From contig DATJMX010000002.1 in NCBI GenBank assembly GCA_035508495.1, forward strand, positions 1 to 64,000: 64,000 bases of DNA. The letters run 5' to 3'. The notes under the pieces were generated by a model. It did not search any database, was not told the origin of the DNA, and worked only from the letters and a program-made list of their open reading frames with translations. Made by a program: the position numbers and the translations under genes. This stretch comes from Candidatus Binataceae bacterium. Lineage in GTDB: Bacteria; Desulfobacterota; Binatia; Binatales; Binataceae. Each line of letters begins with the position of its first letter. Positions within the stretch are counted from its first letter, which is position 1. Below, one piece after another: positions 1 through 11,073 of the stretch.

Positions 1-313
1 CAGCGCCGCGCGACGACGCCAGGTGCAACGCGTCGGCAAAAGCGATACCGCGTCGCGCCCATTGGATCGCATCCGTCACCGCTTCGGCGTCCTCACAGGT
101 TACGTTCGGCAGCGACAACATTCGCTCGAAAGCGTGAAGGATTTGCATTACACTAAAGTTGTACGAACGACCAAGCACCCACCCGGCTTCAAGGATCACA
201 GTCTTCGGCACGAAGATGCGCTCTCGTTCGAAAAGTTCGCGGGCGCGAACTGTCAGGATCGGATCGTCTTCGGTCAACAACCGGAGGACAAGATTAGCAT
301 CGACCGCGAGCAC
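1..313 (-). CDS. PIN-domain toxin, VapC-like (partial, 3' end beyond left edge)
   Basis: Translating the reverse strand from a GTG at 313 gives at least 104 residues beginning VLAVDANLVLRLLTEDDP and still open at base 2. The first acidic residue (DAN near residue 5), a middle Glu (ILEAGWVLG near residue 41) and a later Asp (IAFADALHLA near residue 94) match the acidic active site of PIN ribonucleases, which cleave tRNA or rRNA in toxin-antitoxin systems. Its start overlaps the last codons of the upstream AbrB-type antitoxin by 20 bases, the usual translational coupling. The C-terminal part, with any final conserved Asp, lies outside the window. A GTG start is inferred because no ATG occurs nearby. 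Family assignment is sound; the RNA target cannot be told from sequence. Confidence 0.75.
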   Translation of the reverse strand, partial: MLAVDANLVLRLLTEDDPILTVRARELFERERIFVPKTVILEAGWVLGRSYNFSVMQILHAFERMLSLPNVTCEDAEAVTDAIQWARRGIAFADALHLASSRGA

Positions 314-560
314 GACGCGCCTTCACCTCAGCGGAGATGGCCGCGTCCATTTCCTTCAGCGTCTTGGCCTTTCCCTCGTAGCGCAGGCATCCGACAACTT
401 CGTCGAGAGTACTCGGCTTGAATGTCTTCGCGGGGCGCAGGAGCACCCCTTCGCCGCTATCTTCGACAATAAACTCGGTGCCCGACCGCCAGCGCCGCGC
501 ATCGCGGATCGCTTTGGGGAGAATCACCTGACCTTTCGACGATAGTTTCGTTCGCTCCAT
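294..560 (-). CDS. AbrB/SpoVT-type antitoxin, VapB-like
   Basis: An 88-residue protein starting MERTKLSSKGQVILPKAIRD, the classic swapped-hairpin AbrB DNA-binding fold (residues 1-45), followed by a toxin-binding tail rich in charged residues ending RARGRC. Such antitoxins bind their own promoter and neutralise the partner nuclease. The SD-like AGAGG sits five bases before the ATG. The 3' end overlaps the PIN-domain gene, so the two form one operon. A tandem decamer directly upstream may be the autoregulatory operator. High confidence in family; partner specificity is inferred from adjacency. Confidence 0.85.
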   Translation of the reverse strand: MERTKLSSKGQVILPKAIRDARRWRSGTEFIVEDSGEGVLLRPAKTFKPSTLDEVVGCLRYEGKAKTLKEMDAAISAEVKARRARGRC

Positions 561-566
561 ATGCGC

Positions 567-586
567 CTCTGTAAGACTCAGTAAGA
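567..586 (-). promoter_or_regulatory. Tandem decamer upstream of the antitoxin gene, candidate operator
   Basis: On the coding (minus) strand two adjacent decamers, TCTTACTGAG and TCTTACAGAG, differ at one base and end seven bases before the antitoxin ATG; the second one contains the AGAGG ribosome-binding site. AbrB-type antitoxins typically bind repeated sites over their own promoter, so this is a candidate autoregulatory operator. Only the repeat itself is seen; binding is inference. Confidence 0.35.
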
Positions 587-703
587 TTAGACTAACCGCC
601 TACCAAGGCCGAGCCAAAAGCAAATCGAGTAAGGCTTCACATTATTGGCCGCGTTTTGTAGGTTCGCGGGAGCGCGCTAATCTCCACGGCGAGGTTCCCT
701 ACC

Positions 704-1396
704 ATGGCACATCCGAGCGAGGCTTTTGTCAGCGAGATATTCGCCAAGGTTAAGGCGCGGCGGTCGTTTGGACGGCATCCGTTCTGGATGAAGATTGCCG
801 ACGGCAAAGTCTCGCAGGAAGGGATGTGCGTGTTCGCGACGCAGTTCTTTCTCCAGGTGCGGGAATTCCCCCGCGCCGTGAGCGCACTGCATTCGCGATG
901 CTACGACGCGGGCGAGCGCGTGAAGTTGGCCGAGAGCCTCTACGAAGAGGAGACGGGGCTCATCTCGGGCAGTGCGCCGCATCCTGAGCTTTTCATCCGC
1001 CTCGGGCTCGGCCTCGGTCTCGATCGCGAAGACATGGTACATGGCAAGGCACTGCCTTCGACGGCGGCGCTTATCGACTGGTTCGAGCTGTCAACGAAGG
1101 ATCGCTCGTTCAACGAAGGCGTCGGCGCGATCAACCTCGCCGCCGAGGGCCAGGTCCCGGGCAACTTCGGTCCGTTCGCGCGCGCGCTCGAGAAGAACTA
1201 CGGGCTGTCGCGCGAGCAAGTCGCTTTTTTTGATGTGCATGAGATCGCCGATCGCGATCACAGCGACGTTGGCGATCACATCCTGAGCCGGGCGCTCCTG
1301 AGCGAGGGAGAACGAGCGGGAGTCTGGGCCGCAGTCGAGCGATCGCTGGACCTCTGGTGGCAGTTTTTCGACGGAATCGAGCGCGCTGCGAGCTAG
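704..1396 (+). CDS. Haem-oxygenase-like diiron oxidase, CADD/TenA/PqqC superfamily
   Basis: A 230-residue all-helical protein of the TenA/THI-4/PqqC-like fold. The set Glu81-83, His93, Glu148 and His179-x3-Asp183-x2-His186 reproduces the spacing of the metal ligands of chlamydial CADD and related haem-oxygenase-like diiron oxidases (HDOs), which activate oxygen for reactions such as p-aminobenzoate formation or C-C/N-O chemistry. Length also matches CADD (about 231 residues). The ATG follows a GAGG ribosome site by 10 bases. It stands alone between the toxin pair and gyrB, so context gives no substrate. It is not a true PqqC: no pqq genes are near. Superfamily assignment is firm, function open. 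Confidence 0.75.
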   Translation: MAHPSEAFVSEIFAKVKARRSFGRHPFWMKIADGKVSQEGMCVFATQFFLQVREFPRAVSALHSRCYDAGERVKLAESLYEEETGLISGSAPHPELFIRLGLGLGLDREDMVHGKALPSTAALIDWFELSTKDRSFNEGVGAINLAAEGQVPGNFGPFARALEKNYGLSREQVAFFDVHEIADRDHSDVGDHILSRALLSEGERAGVWAAVERSLDLWWQFFDGIERAAS

Positions 1397-1569
1397 CGTC
1401 AGAAATTCATTAACATCGTTCTAAACACTCCGTTGGAATTGGTCGTCACGACGACTCCGCCGACGTTTTGCCATTCCTACGATAACGTCCGAAATTTCTT
1501 ATATTTATGGCATTACTTTAAGCATTTGAAATAATGTTTGATTCTTGGCGAACTTCGGCTCCGTCGAGC

Positions 1570-1598
1570 TTTACTCTGAGCCCGGTTCAGGCTAATAT
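1570..1598 (+). promoter_or_regulatory. Candidate sigma-70 promoter of gyrB
   Basis: TTTACT at 1570-1575 and TAATAT at 1593-1598 are separated by 17 bases, giving a fair -35/-10 pair with a start near 1605 and a leader of about 43 bases before gyrB. The rest of the 1397-1569 gap is AT-richer than the genes but shows no further gene. Confidence 0.4.
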
Positions 1599-1618
1599 TT
1601 ATTAGTTGCGGGGATGCT

Positions 1619-4065
<2,447 letters not shown>

Positions 4066-4088
4066 TCCCTCTCAGTCCTAGTTTCTGT

Positions 4089-4118
4089 CCCCTCTCCTTA
4101 TCCCAGGAGAGGGAGAGG
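4089..4118. repeat. Palindromic repeat, CCTCTCC/GGAGAGG family
   Basis: CCCTCTCCT (4090-4098) and AGGAGAGGG (4105-4113) form a perfect 9-bp stem with a six-base loop, just past the gyrB stop. It belongs to the same family as elements at 4271, 12371, 31996 and 53183. It may help end gyrB mRNA, though no T-tract follows. The rest of the 4066-4361 gap is AT-richer and shows no gene. Confidence 0.6.
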
Positions 4119-4270
4119 TGAAGCGCTGGCAAACCGCGAATGCAGACTCCAAAGCGAGCAGCTATATGCAGAATAATAGCAAGCGGGACGTCGCGTCTTT
4201 CGATTGTTCAACAATTTAGTATTCGAAAAATCGGGTGCTGGAGTTATCATTCTGCGGAAGCGCAGACGTA

Positions 4271-4318
4271 ACCTCTCCCTTGCCCTCTCCTAGGATAAGA
4301 AGAGGGTTTCAGAAGGAA
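4271..4318. repeat. Palindromic repeat, second copy before gyrA
   Basis: CCCTCT (4283-4288) and AGAGGG (4301-4306) frame a hairpin. The segment 4283-4303 is identical over 21 bases to 12479-12499, and the flanking ACCTCTCCC is shared too, so this is a dispersed repeat and not a chance GC palindrome. It lies 40-90 bases before the gyrA start, within its leader. Confidence 0.6.
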
Positions 4319-4361
4319 GAGGAGAACAAAGACCAACTGACTAATCGACTGAAATACTCAT

Positions 4362-6896
4362 ATGCCTGAAACCAACGGTAACGAACCTCATCGCAACGAG
4401 CCTGCGCTGCTGAATATCGAAGACGACATGCGGCAGTCCTACCTGGACTACGCAATGTCGGTGAATATCGGCCGCGCGCTTCCGCTTATCCAGGACGGCC
4501 TCAAGCCCGTTCATCGCCGGATCCTCTACGCGATGTTCCGCGAGGGCCTGCTCGCAAATCGCAAGCATTCCAAGTGCGCCGGCGTGGTTGGCGAGGTCCT
4601 CAAGAGTTACCATCCGCACGGCGATGCGGCCGTTTACGATTCTCTGGTGCGCATGGCGCAGCCGTTCAGCCTGCGCTATCCGCTAATCGACGGCCAGGGC
4701 AACTTCGGCTCGATCGACGGTGACCCTCCCGCCGCGTACCGCTACACCGAATGCCGCCTCACGCGGCTGGCTGAACGGCTGCTCGCGGACATCGACAAGG
4801 ACACTGTCGATTTCGGCCCCAACTTCGACGGCACGCAGCAGGAGCCCGAGGTTCTGCCGGCCCAGATTCCGAATCTACTCATCAACGGTTCCGACGGTAT
4901 CGCGGTCGGGATGGCGACCAATATCCCGCCGCATAACCTGACTGAGATTTGCGACGCATTACTCACTCTCATCGATAAGCCCAGTACTACTCTCGAGCAG
5001 ATTCTGGATATTGTTCCCGGTCCTGATTTTCCGACCGGCGGACAACTGCTCGGGCGCAAAGCGATTCGCGATGCGTACATTACGGGGCGCGGCTCGCTCA
5101 CCATGCGCGCGCTGTCGGTGATCGAGACCGACAAGCGCAGCGGACGCGCATCGATTATCGTGCGCGAGATTCCCTACCAGGTGAACAAGGCGCGCATGAT
5201 CGAGCGCATTGCCGAGCTCGTTAACGACAAGCGCATTGAGGGTATCAGCGATCTGCGCGACGAGTCCGACCGCGACGGGATGCGCATCGTGATCGAACTC
5301 AAGCGCGATGCCGAACCGCGCGTCGTGCTCAATCAGCTCCACAAATTGAGCCAGATGCAGACCGGCTACGGCATCATCATGCTCGGCATCCACGAGGGCC
5401 GGCCAAAGGAGATGAACCTGCTGCAGATGCTCCAGGCCTTCCTCGAGCATCGCAAGGTCGTCATCACCCGGCGCACCCGTTTCGAGCTGCGCGAAGCCGA
5501 GGCGCGCAAGCACGTTTTGGAAGGCTTGCTCATCGCGCTGCGCAATCTCGACGCAGTCATCAAGCTGATTCGCGCTTCGAAGGACGCGGAGACCGCGCGC
5601 ACTGGACTGATGAGGCAGTTCAATCTGTCGCAAATCCAGGCGCAGGCGATCCTCGATATGACGCTCCGCCGGCTGACCGGCCTCGAGCGCGAGAAGATCG
5701 AAAACGAGCACAAGGAAATCGTCGAGCTGATCGCGAACCTCAAGAAGATCCTCGCCGATGAGAAGGAACTGCTGAAACTCATCTCCGACGAGATCAAGGA
5801 CATCAGGAAGGAATTCGGCGACGCACGCCGCACGCAGATCATCGAGGCCGAAGGCGAATTCTCAGTCGAGGACTTGATCGTCGAAGAGGACGTGCTCGTC
5901 ACCGTCACACACGGCGGGTACATCAAGCGCACTCCCCTCTCGCTTTATCGCACACAGCGCCGCGGCGGACGCGGCAAGATCGGCGCGACCACGGCAGAAG
6001 AGGATTTCGTCGAGCGGCTCGAACGAGTATCGACTCACGACCGCTTATTGTTTTTCACCAGCGCCGGCAAAGTTTATGAGCTGAAGGCGTACGAATTGCC
6101 CGAAGGCGGACGCGCCGCCAAGGGCCGCTCGATCGCGAACCTCTTGAGCCTCGCGAACGAGGAAACGCTGTCGGCATTCATGCCGATGCCGAAGGAGACC
6201 GCGGGCAAGTTCGTCTTCTTCGCGACCCGGCGCGGCCGCGTGAAGAAGACCGCGATGGACGAGTACGACAATATCCGCAGCAATGGCATCATCGCGATCA
6301 ATCTCGAAGACGGCGACTCGCTTGTTGACGTTCGAATCACTGACGGCAATCAACAAATTGTGTTGTCAACGCGCGTTGGCCAGGCGATTCGCTTCAAGGA
6401 AGAAGAAGTGCGCTCGATGGGCCGCGCGACCGCCGGCGTCGTCGGCATGGAGCTCGAATCGACGACCATCAAAGAGGGTAAGACCGTCACGCTAGTCGAG
6501 GACGAAATCGTTTCGATGTCCACGGTGCGCGACGATGAAACTCTTCTCACGGTCTCTGAACTCGGCTACGGCAAACGCACTCCCGCCGAGGACTATCGCC
6601 TGACGCATCGCGGCGGCAAAGGCGTCATCACGATGAATGTCACCGATAAGACCGGCAAGGTGATCAGCGTGCGCCAGGTCGGCCTCGACGACCAGGTGAT
6701 GCTGATAACCGACGGCGGCAAGATCATCCGGCTCAAGGTAAAGGACGTGCGCATCACGGGCCGCAACGCCCAGGGTGTGCACCTGGTGCGCGTCGACACC
6801 ACCGAAAGAGTCCGCGCCGTAGCACCCCTGGCGGAGAAGGAAGAAGACGAAACCAACGGCGAAGAGACGAACGGCACTGGCGAAAGCGACGAGTAG
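4362..6896 (+). CDS. gyrA: DNA gyrase subunit A
   Basis: An 844-residue GyrA, the DNA breakage-reunion subunit. The N-terminal domain shows [33 protein letters not shown]-type sequence, the catalytic Tyr in [10 protein letters not shown] and the CAP-like winged helix with [13 protein letters not shown]. The C-terminal beta-pinwheel contains the GyrA box (QRRGGRGK near residue 530), which separates gyrase from topoisomerase IV, and ends in an acidic tail ([18 protein letters not shown]). Residue 89 is Ala where E. coli has Ser83; the Asp equivalent to Asp87 is kept (D93). That Ala is the natural state in M. tuberculosis, which has reduced quinolone sensitivity. ATG at 4362 gives the expected N-terminus. 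Confidence 0.97.
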   Translation: MPETNGNEPHRNEPALLNIEDDMRQSYLDYAMSVNIGRALPLIQDGLKPVHRRILYAMFREGLLANRKHSKCAGVVGEVLKSYHPHGDAAVYDSLVRMAQPFSLRYPLIDGQGNFGSIDGDPPAAYRYTECRLTRLAERLLADIDKDTVDFGPNFDGTQQEPEVLPAQIPNLLINGSDGIAVGMATNIPPHNLTEICDALLTLIDKPSTTLEQILDIVPGPDFPTGGQLLGRKAIRDAYITGRGSLTMRALSVIETDKRSGRASIIVREIPYQVNKARMIERIAELVNDKRIEGISDLRDESDRDGMRIVIELKRDAEPRVVLNQLHKLSQMQTGYGIIMLGIHEGRPKEMNLLQMLQAFLEHRKVVITRRTRFELREAEARKHVLEGLLIALRNLDAVIKLIRASKDAETARTGLMRQFNLSQIQAQAILDMTLRRLTGLEREKIENEHKEIVELIANLKKILADEKELLKLISDEIKDIRKEFGDARRTQIIEAEGEFSVEDLIVEEDVLVTVTHGGYIKRTPLSLYRTQRRGGRGKIGATTAEEDFVERLERVSTHDRLLFFTSAGKVYELKAYELPEGGRAAKGRSIANLLSLANEETLSAFMPMPKETAGKFVFFATRRGRVKKTAMDEYDNIRSNGIIAINLEDGDSLVDVRITDGNQQIVLSTRVGQAIRFKEEEVRSMGRATAGVVGMELESTTIKEGKTVTLVEDEIVSMSTVRDDETLLTVSELGYGKRTPAEDYRLTHRGGKGVITMNVTDKTGKVISVRQVGLDDQVMLITDGGKIIRLKVKDVRITGRNAQGVHLVRVDTTERVRAVAPLAEKEEDETNGEETNGTGESDE

Positions 6897-6926
6897 CGAC
6901 TAACAGCTGGCGGCGCTTTGAGAATC

Positions 6927-6995
6927 AGTAGGGTGGGCGTCCCTGCCCGCCATTAAGACCGCGCGTCGCGCGCCTTCGATGACACACATTGCGCG
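6927..6995. repeat. Dispersed repeat, CTGCCCGCCATT family, copy 1
   Basis: The segment from GTCCCTGCCCGCCATT through GCGCCTTCGATG (about 6938-6980) aligns base for base, with a few differences, to 41828-41862. It lies between the convergent gyrA and aminotransferase genes. Function unknown; no open frame. Confidence 0.5.
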
Positions 6996-7034
6996 AAGCG
7001 CTTTCCTTTTTCTCTGGCGATCGCCTCGAATTAC

Positions 7035-8222
7035 TCACCCAGCCGCGATGTATGCCGCCTCCGCTGCGGCGAGCGCTTTGCCGCGCGATACTTCGTAGCC
7101 CATCGCGCTCAGGATCTGCTCGAGCGCCGCTAGCACCAGGAAAACGTTGCTGCGCTGCGCGCCTTCGCCGAGCAGTCCGATGCGCCACACTTTACCCTTC
7201 AGCGGACCGAGTCCCGCCGCGATCTCGATATTGAATTGCCGCAGCAGCTCCGCGCGTACCTTCGCCTCGTCGATTCCCTCGGGCACTCCGACCGTCGTGA
7301 GTTGCGGCAATCGATGCCTTTCCTGCGCCGCGAGCCTGAGGCCCATGCCGCCGAGGCCCGCGTGCAGCGCGGCAGCGTTGATGCGATGCCGCGTCCATCG
7401 CGCCTCGAGGCCTTCTTCGAGCACGACGCGCAGCGCCTCATAGAGCGCGTAGTTCATAGTGATCGGCGCCGTGTGATGGTACACGCGGTCGGAGCCCCAG
7501 TAGTTCGCGATCATGCCAACATCGAGGTACCACGATCGGCTCTTCGACTTGCGATTCTTGATTGCCTCGATCGCCCGCGCGCTGAAAGTGACTGGCGCAA
7601 GTCCCGGCGGCGCGCTGAGCCCCTTCTGCGTGCAGCTGTAACTCGCGTCGATCTGCCATTTGTCGATTTCCACCGGCACGCATGCCAGCGAGGTAACCGT
7701 ATCGATAATCATCAGCGCTCCCGCGCGATGCGCCATCGCCGAGATCTCTTCGATCGGCTGATGCACCCCCGTCGAGGTCTCCGCGTGAACGACAACAACA
7801 AGCTTCGGTTTCTTCGCATTCTTGATCGCCGCCTCGATCTGACCCGGCTCGACGATCCTCCCCCACTCGGCCTCGACCTTGATCACCCTGGCGCCGAGCC
7901 GTTCCGCCGAATCGGCGAGCCGCGTGCCGAACACGCCGTTGACGCCGACAATCACCTCGTCGCCATCTTCGATCAGGTTGGCGAGGATCGCGTCCATTCC
8001 GGCAGACCCAGTCCCCGAGACCGGAAACGTAATCTCGTTGTTGGTGCGAAACACCATCCGCAGCATCCGCTTGATGTCTTCCATCACTTTGACGAATTCG
8101 GGATCGAGATGGCCAACGACCGGCGACTGCATCGCCTTCATTACGCGCGGGCTGACGTTCGACGGACCCGGACCGAGCAGGATGCGCGCGGCGGGCTTGA
8201 GCTCGGGGAATGTCTCTGCCAA
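7035..8222 (-). CDS. Class V aminotransferase, alanine/serine-glyoxylate type
   Basis: A 395-residue PLP enzyme from a TTG start at 8222 with AAGGAG seven bases upstream; the frame is open further upstream but that part runs over the divergent glcD start and looks non-coding. The N-terminus ILLGPGPSNVSPRVMKAM, the GTGSAGMDAIL segment, and the PLP lysine in YSCTQKGLSAPPG are typical of the AGAT/SPT family, which moves an amino group from alanine or serine to glyoxylate to make glycine. Its divergent neighbour is the glycolate oxidase operon glcDEF, whose product is glyoxylate, so alanine- or serine-glyoxylate aminotransferase is the best reading. Purine catabolic or 2-aminoethylphosphonate transaminases are related alternatives. 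Confidence 0.85.
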   Translation of the reverse strand: MAETFPELKPAARILLGPGPSNVSPRVMKAMQSPVVGHLDPEFVKVMEDIKRMLRMVFRTNNEITFPVSGTGSAGMDAILANLIEDGDEVIVGVNGVFGTRLADSAERLGARVIKVEAEWGRIVEPGQIEAAIKNAKKPKLVVVVHAETSTGVHQPIEEISAMAHRAGALMIIDTVTSLACVPVEIDKWQIDASYSCTQKGLSAPPGLAPVTFSARAIEAIKNRKSKSRSWYLDVGMIANYWGSDRVYHHTAPITMNYALYEALRVVLEEGLEARWTRHRINAAALHAGLGGMGLRLAAQERHRLPQLTTVGVPEGIDEAKVRAELLRQFNIEIAAGLGPLKGKVWRIGLLGEGAQRSNVFLVLAALEQILSAMGYEVSRGKALAAAEAAYIAAG

Positions 8223-8322
8223 CGAAGTGCTCCTTCTGCACGCCGCGAGCAGCCTCGCGTGCGTATCAGGCTGAAATCGAACCCTGCTATTATGGCCCGA
8301 GCCGCCCGGCAGGAAAACCTTG

Positions 8323-9789
8323 ATGCGCGCGGACGGCGAACAGGTATCGCACTTGCCGATTTCCATTGACCAATCCTTGATCGATGAGCTCGCCGCGATC
8401 GTCGGTGCCGATGGTATCGTCTCGCGTGCCACGGAGCTCAAGGTTTACGAGTGCGACGGCTGGACGGTGGAGAAATCGTCGCCCGACATTCTCGTGCTGC
8501 CGCGCTCGACCGAACAGGTGAGCGGCGTGCTGCGCGCGCTCGACGGGCGCGGGATCGCCTTCGTGCCGCGCGGCGCCGGCACCGGGCTCTCCGGAGGATG
8601 CCTCCCGCTCGGCGCGCCCGTGATGGTCTGCACGTCGCGGATGAATCGCATCATCGAAATCGACTATGCGAATCGGCGCGTCGAAGTCGAGAGCGGCGTC
8701 GTGAATCTGCACGTGACCAACGCCGTCAAGCCAAAAAAATTTTTCTATGCGCCCGATCCATCGTCGCAGATGGCGTGCACGATCGGCGGCAACGTCGCGG
8801 AGAACTCCGGCGGACCGCATACGCTGAAATATGGCGTGACGACAAATCACGTCCTCGGGCTCGAATTGGTCCTGCCCGATGGCGAGGTCGTGCGGCTCGG
8901 CGGGGGATACGAAGAGCGATGCGGTTACGATCTCGTCGGCGCCGTTGTCGGCGCCGAGGGCACCTGCGGAATCGTGACCCGCGCGACGCTCAAGCTGATG
9001 CGCGAGCCGGAGAATCATCGCACGATGCTCGCGACGTTTCCCGACGTCGAAAGCGCGACGCGCGCCGTGTCCGCGATTATCGCCTCCGGAATCGTTCCGG
9101 GCGCGATCGAAATGATGGACAGGATGATCTTGCGCGCCGTCGACGACGCGTTCCATGTCGGATTTTCGCCCGACGCGGGCGCAGTGCTGATCGTCGAACT
9201 CGATGGACTCGAAATCGGTCTCACCGATTTTGCCGACCGCGTCGCGACGATCGCGCGCGAAGCCGGCGCCAGCGACATGAAGCTCGCGCGCGACGAAGCT
9301 GAACGCGCACTGCTGTGGAAGGCGCGCAAGCGCGCGTTTGGCGCTGTTGGCCGCCTCGCGCCGAACTACTGCACACAGGACGGCGTCGTGCCGCGCACGC
9401 GATTGCCGGACATTCTGCGCGTCATCAACGAAGCGAGTGTGAGGCACAACCTCGCGATCGGCAACGTCTTCCACGCGGGCGATGGCAATCTGCATCCGAT
9501 AATTCTTTACGACGAGCGCGAGCCGGGACAGGTCGAGCGCGCGCTCGCGGCCGGCCGCGATATTCTTAAGGCCTGCGTCGAGATGGGCGGCAGTCTGACC
9601 GGCGAGCATGGAATCGGCGCGGAGAAGATGGGCGAGATGCCGCTGATGTTCGCGCCTGACGATCTGACCGCGATGATGGCGCTGCGGCGGGTCTTCGATC
9701 CGCACGAGCGCGCGAATCCAGGTAAGATTATTCCGCAGCCGGGCGCATGCGTCGAAGTCGCGATGCCGCATCGGCAGGTTCCGATCTGA
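8323..9789 (+). CDS. glcD: Glycolate oxidase FAD subunit GlcD
   Basis: 488 residues; ATG at 8323 has AGGA eight bases upstream, and a TTG sits just before it as an alternative. The FAD-binding PCMH domain shows VPRGAGTGLSGGCLP and GGNVAENSGGPHTLKYGVT, and the C-terminal FAD-linked oxidase domain carries GNVFHAGDGNLHPII and the SLTGEHGIGAEK motif of GlcD/lactate dehydrogenase enzymes. GlcD oxidises glycolate to glyoxylate at the membrane, passing electrons on through GlcE and GlcF. Gene order D-E-F and the adjacent glyoxylate aminotransferase support glycolate over D-lactate. Confidence 0.92.
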   Translation: MRADGEQVSHLPISIDQSLIDELAAIVGADGIVSRATELKVYECDGWTVEKSSPDILVLPRSTEQVSGVLRALDGRGIAFVPRGAGTGLSGGCLPLGAPVMVCTSRMNRIIEIDYANRRVEVESGVVNLHVTNAVKPKKFFYAPDPSSQMACTIGGNVAENSGGPHTLKYGVTTNHVLGLELVLPDGEVVRLGGGYEERCGYDLVGAVVGAEGTCGIVTRATLKLMREPENHRTMLATFPDVESATRAVSAIIASGIVPGAIEMMDRMILRAVDDAFHVGFSPDAGAVLIVELDGLEIGLTDFADRVATIAREAGASDMKLARDEAERALLWKARKRAFGAVGRLAPNYCTQDGVVPRTRLPDILRVINEASVRHNLAIGNVFHAGDGNLHPIILYDEREPGQVERALAAGRDILKACVEMGGSLTGEHGIGAEKMGEMPLMFAPDDLTAMMALRRVFDPHERANPGKIIPQPGACVEVAMPHRQVPI

Positions 9790-9807
9790 GGCTTTGCGAG
9801 ACTGGTT

Positions 9808-11073
9808 GTGAGCGAAGTTCCCCCCGAGACTGCATCGGAAAAAGTTGCGCGTTTGATTGGCGCCGATCGCGTGCGCAAGCCGCTCGATCGCGAGCACGCC
9901 TGCGTCGGCGTCATGGTCGAGCCCGCGTCGGTTGAGGAAATCAGCGAACTTGTTCGAATGTGCGAGACTGATCGTCTCACGCTCGCGCCAGTCGGCGCCG
10001 CGCGAACGTTGTCGCAGATGCGGCACGAGCCCGTTACCTTCGGCATTTCGCTTGCGCGCCTTAACCGCATCGTCGCGCACGAGCCCGACGATCTCACCGT
10101 CGCCGTCGAAGCTGGAATGACGATCGCCGCGCTCAATGCGGAGCTCGCGAAATCGCACCAGCGGCTTCCCGTCGATCCGTTCTCTCCTGTCGAGACCACC
10201 GTCGGCGCGCTGGTCGCGGGCGCGCACTCGGGTCCGCTGCGGCTCTCAGAGGGCACGCCGCGCGATTTGCTGATCGGAGTTGGCTTCGTCGGACAGGCCG
10301 GGCGCACTGTGCATGGCGGCGGGCGGGTGGTAAAAAACGTGGCCGGCTACGATTTGATGAAAGTGATTGGCGGCTCGTTCGGCACGCTGGGAATTATCAC
10401 GGAAACGGTTTTCAAGATTCGCCCGATCCCGGAACAGTACGCAGTCGCGCTGATCCCGCATAACCGCGCCGAGGACGCATTTGCCGGCGCGGCAGCTTTG
10501 CATGACAAATTGTCACTGGCACATCTTGAGGTTCTAAGCCCGGCGCTCGCCGATCAATTCGGACATTCGGGAAAGTTTCTCATCATCGCCGGGTTCTCGG
10601 GGAGTCCGAGTGAAATCGGCTACCAGGCCGAGAAGATCCTCGAGCTGGCCGGCGATCGCGGCGCGATTCTGGATGCAGCCGCCGCGGAGTGGAATTACGA
10701 GACGCTGCGCGACCTCGATTTCACGGCGCGCCCATTGAGCGCGCGTTTTTCAGTATTGCCAGCGGCGCTGCCTGCCGCGCTCGACTCCATCAACGGCCAA
10801 TACTGCGCGCACCCCGGCAACGGCATCGCCGAGGTTTACGTCGCGGCCCAGCAGTCGCCGGACTCGGCGCAGAAAATCGTTGGCGAATGGCGCGAGCGCG
10901 CGGCGCGGGCGCGCGGACACGTCCGTATCATCGCGGCGGCCGAGCCGGTTCGCTCGTCGTTTGATTATTTCGATCAGCCGAATGACGGCGCGTTGAAGCT
11001 GATGCGGCGGCTCAAGCAGGCGTTCGATCCCAGCGGAATCTTCAATCCCAGCTCCTTTGTCGGCGGTATCTGA
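9808..11073 (+). CDS. glcE: Glycolate oxidase FAD-binding subunit GlcE
   Basis: 421 residues from a GTG start at 9808. It has a PCMH-type FAD-binding half (PVGAARTLSQMRHEP, VGALVAGAHSGPLRLSEG, HGGGRVVKNVAGYDLMKVIGG near residues 175-195) but lacks the C-terminal HGIGxEK region of GlcD, as expected for GlcE. GlcE forms the glycolate dehydrogenase complex with GlcD and GlcF. It follows glcD by 18 bases and overlaps glcF by one base in TGATG, so the three are translationally linked. Confidence 0.9.
   Translation: MSEVPPETASEKVARLIGADRVRKPLDREHACVGVMVEPASVEEISELVRMCETDRLTLAPVGAARTLSQMRHEPVTFGISLARLNRIVAHEPDDLTVAVEAGMTIAALNAELAKSHQRLPVDPFSPVETTVGALVAGAHSGPLRLSEGTPRDLLIGVGFVGQAGRTVHGGGRVVKNVAGYDLMKVIGGSFGTLGIITETVFKIRPIPEQYAVALIPHNRAEDAFAGAAALHDKLSLAHLEVLSPALADQFGHSGKFLIIAGFSGSPSEIGYQAEKILELAGDRGAILDAAAAEWNYETLRDLDFTARPLSARFSVLPAALPAALDSINGQYCAHPGNGIAEVYVAAQQSPDSAQKIVGEWRERAARARGHVRIIAAAEPVRSSFDYFDQPNDGALKLMRRLKQAFDPSGIFNPSSFVGGI

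Noticed and set aside
7236-8369. 377-codon plus-strand open frame
   Set aside because: Antisense to the class V aminotransferase, composition of a shadow frame.
8290-10227. 645-codon minus-strand open frame
   Set aside because: It lies opposite glcD and glcE, which have full domain matches; its Arg/His-rich translation shows no motif and is typical antisense open frame of high-GC DNA.
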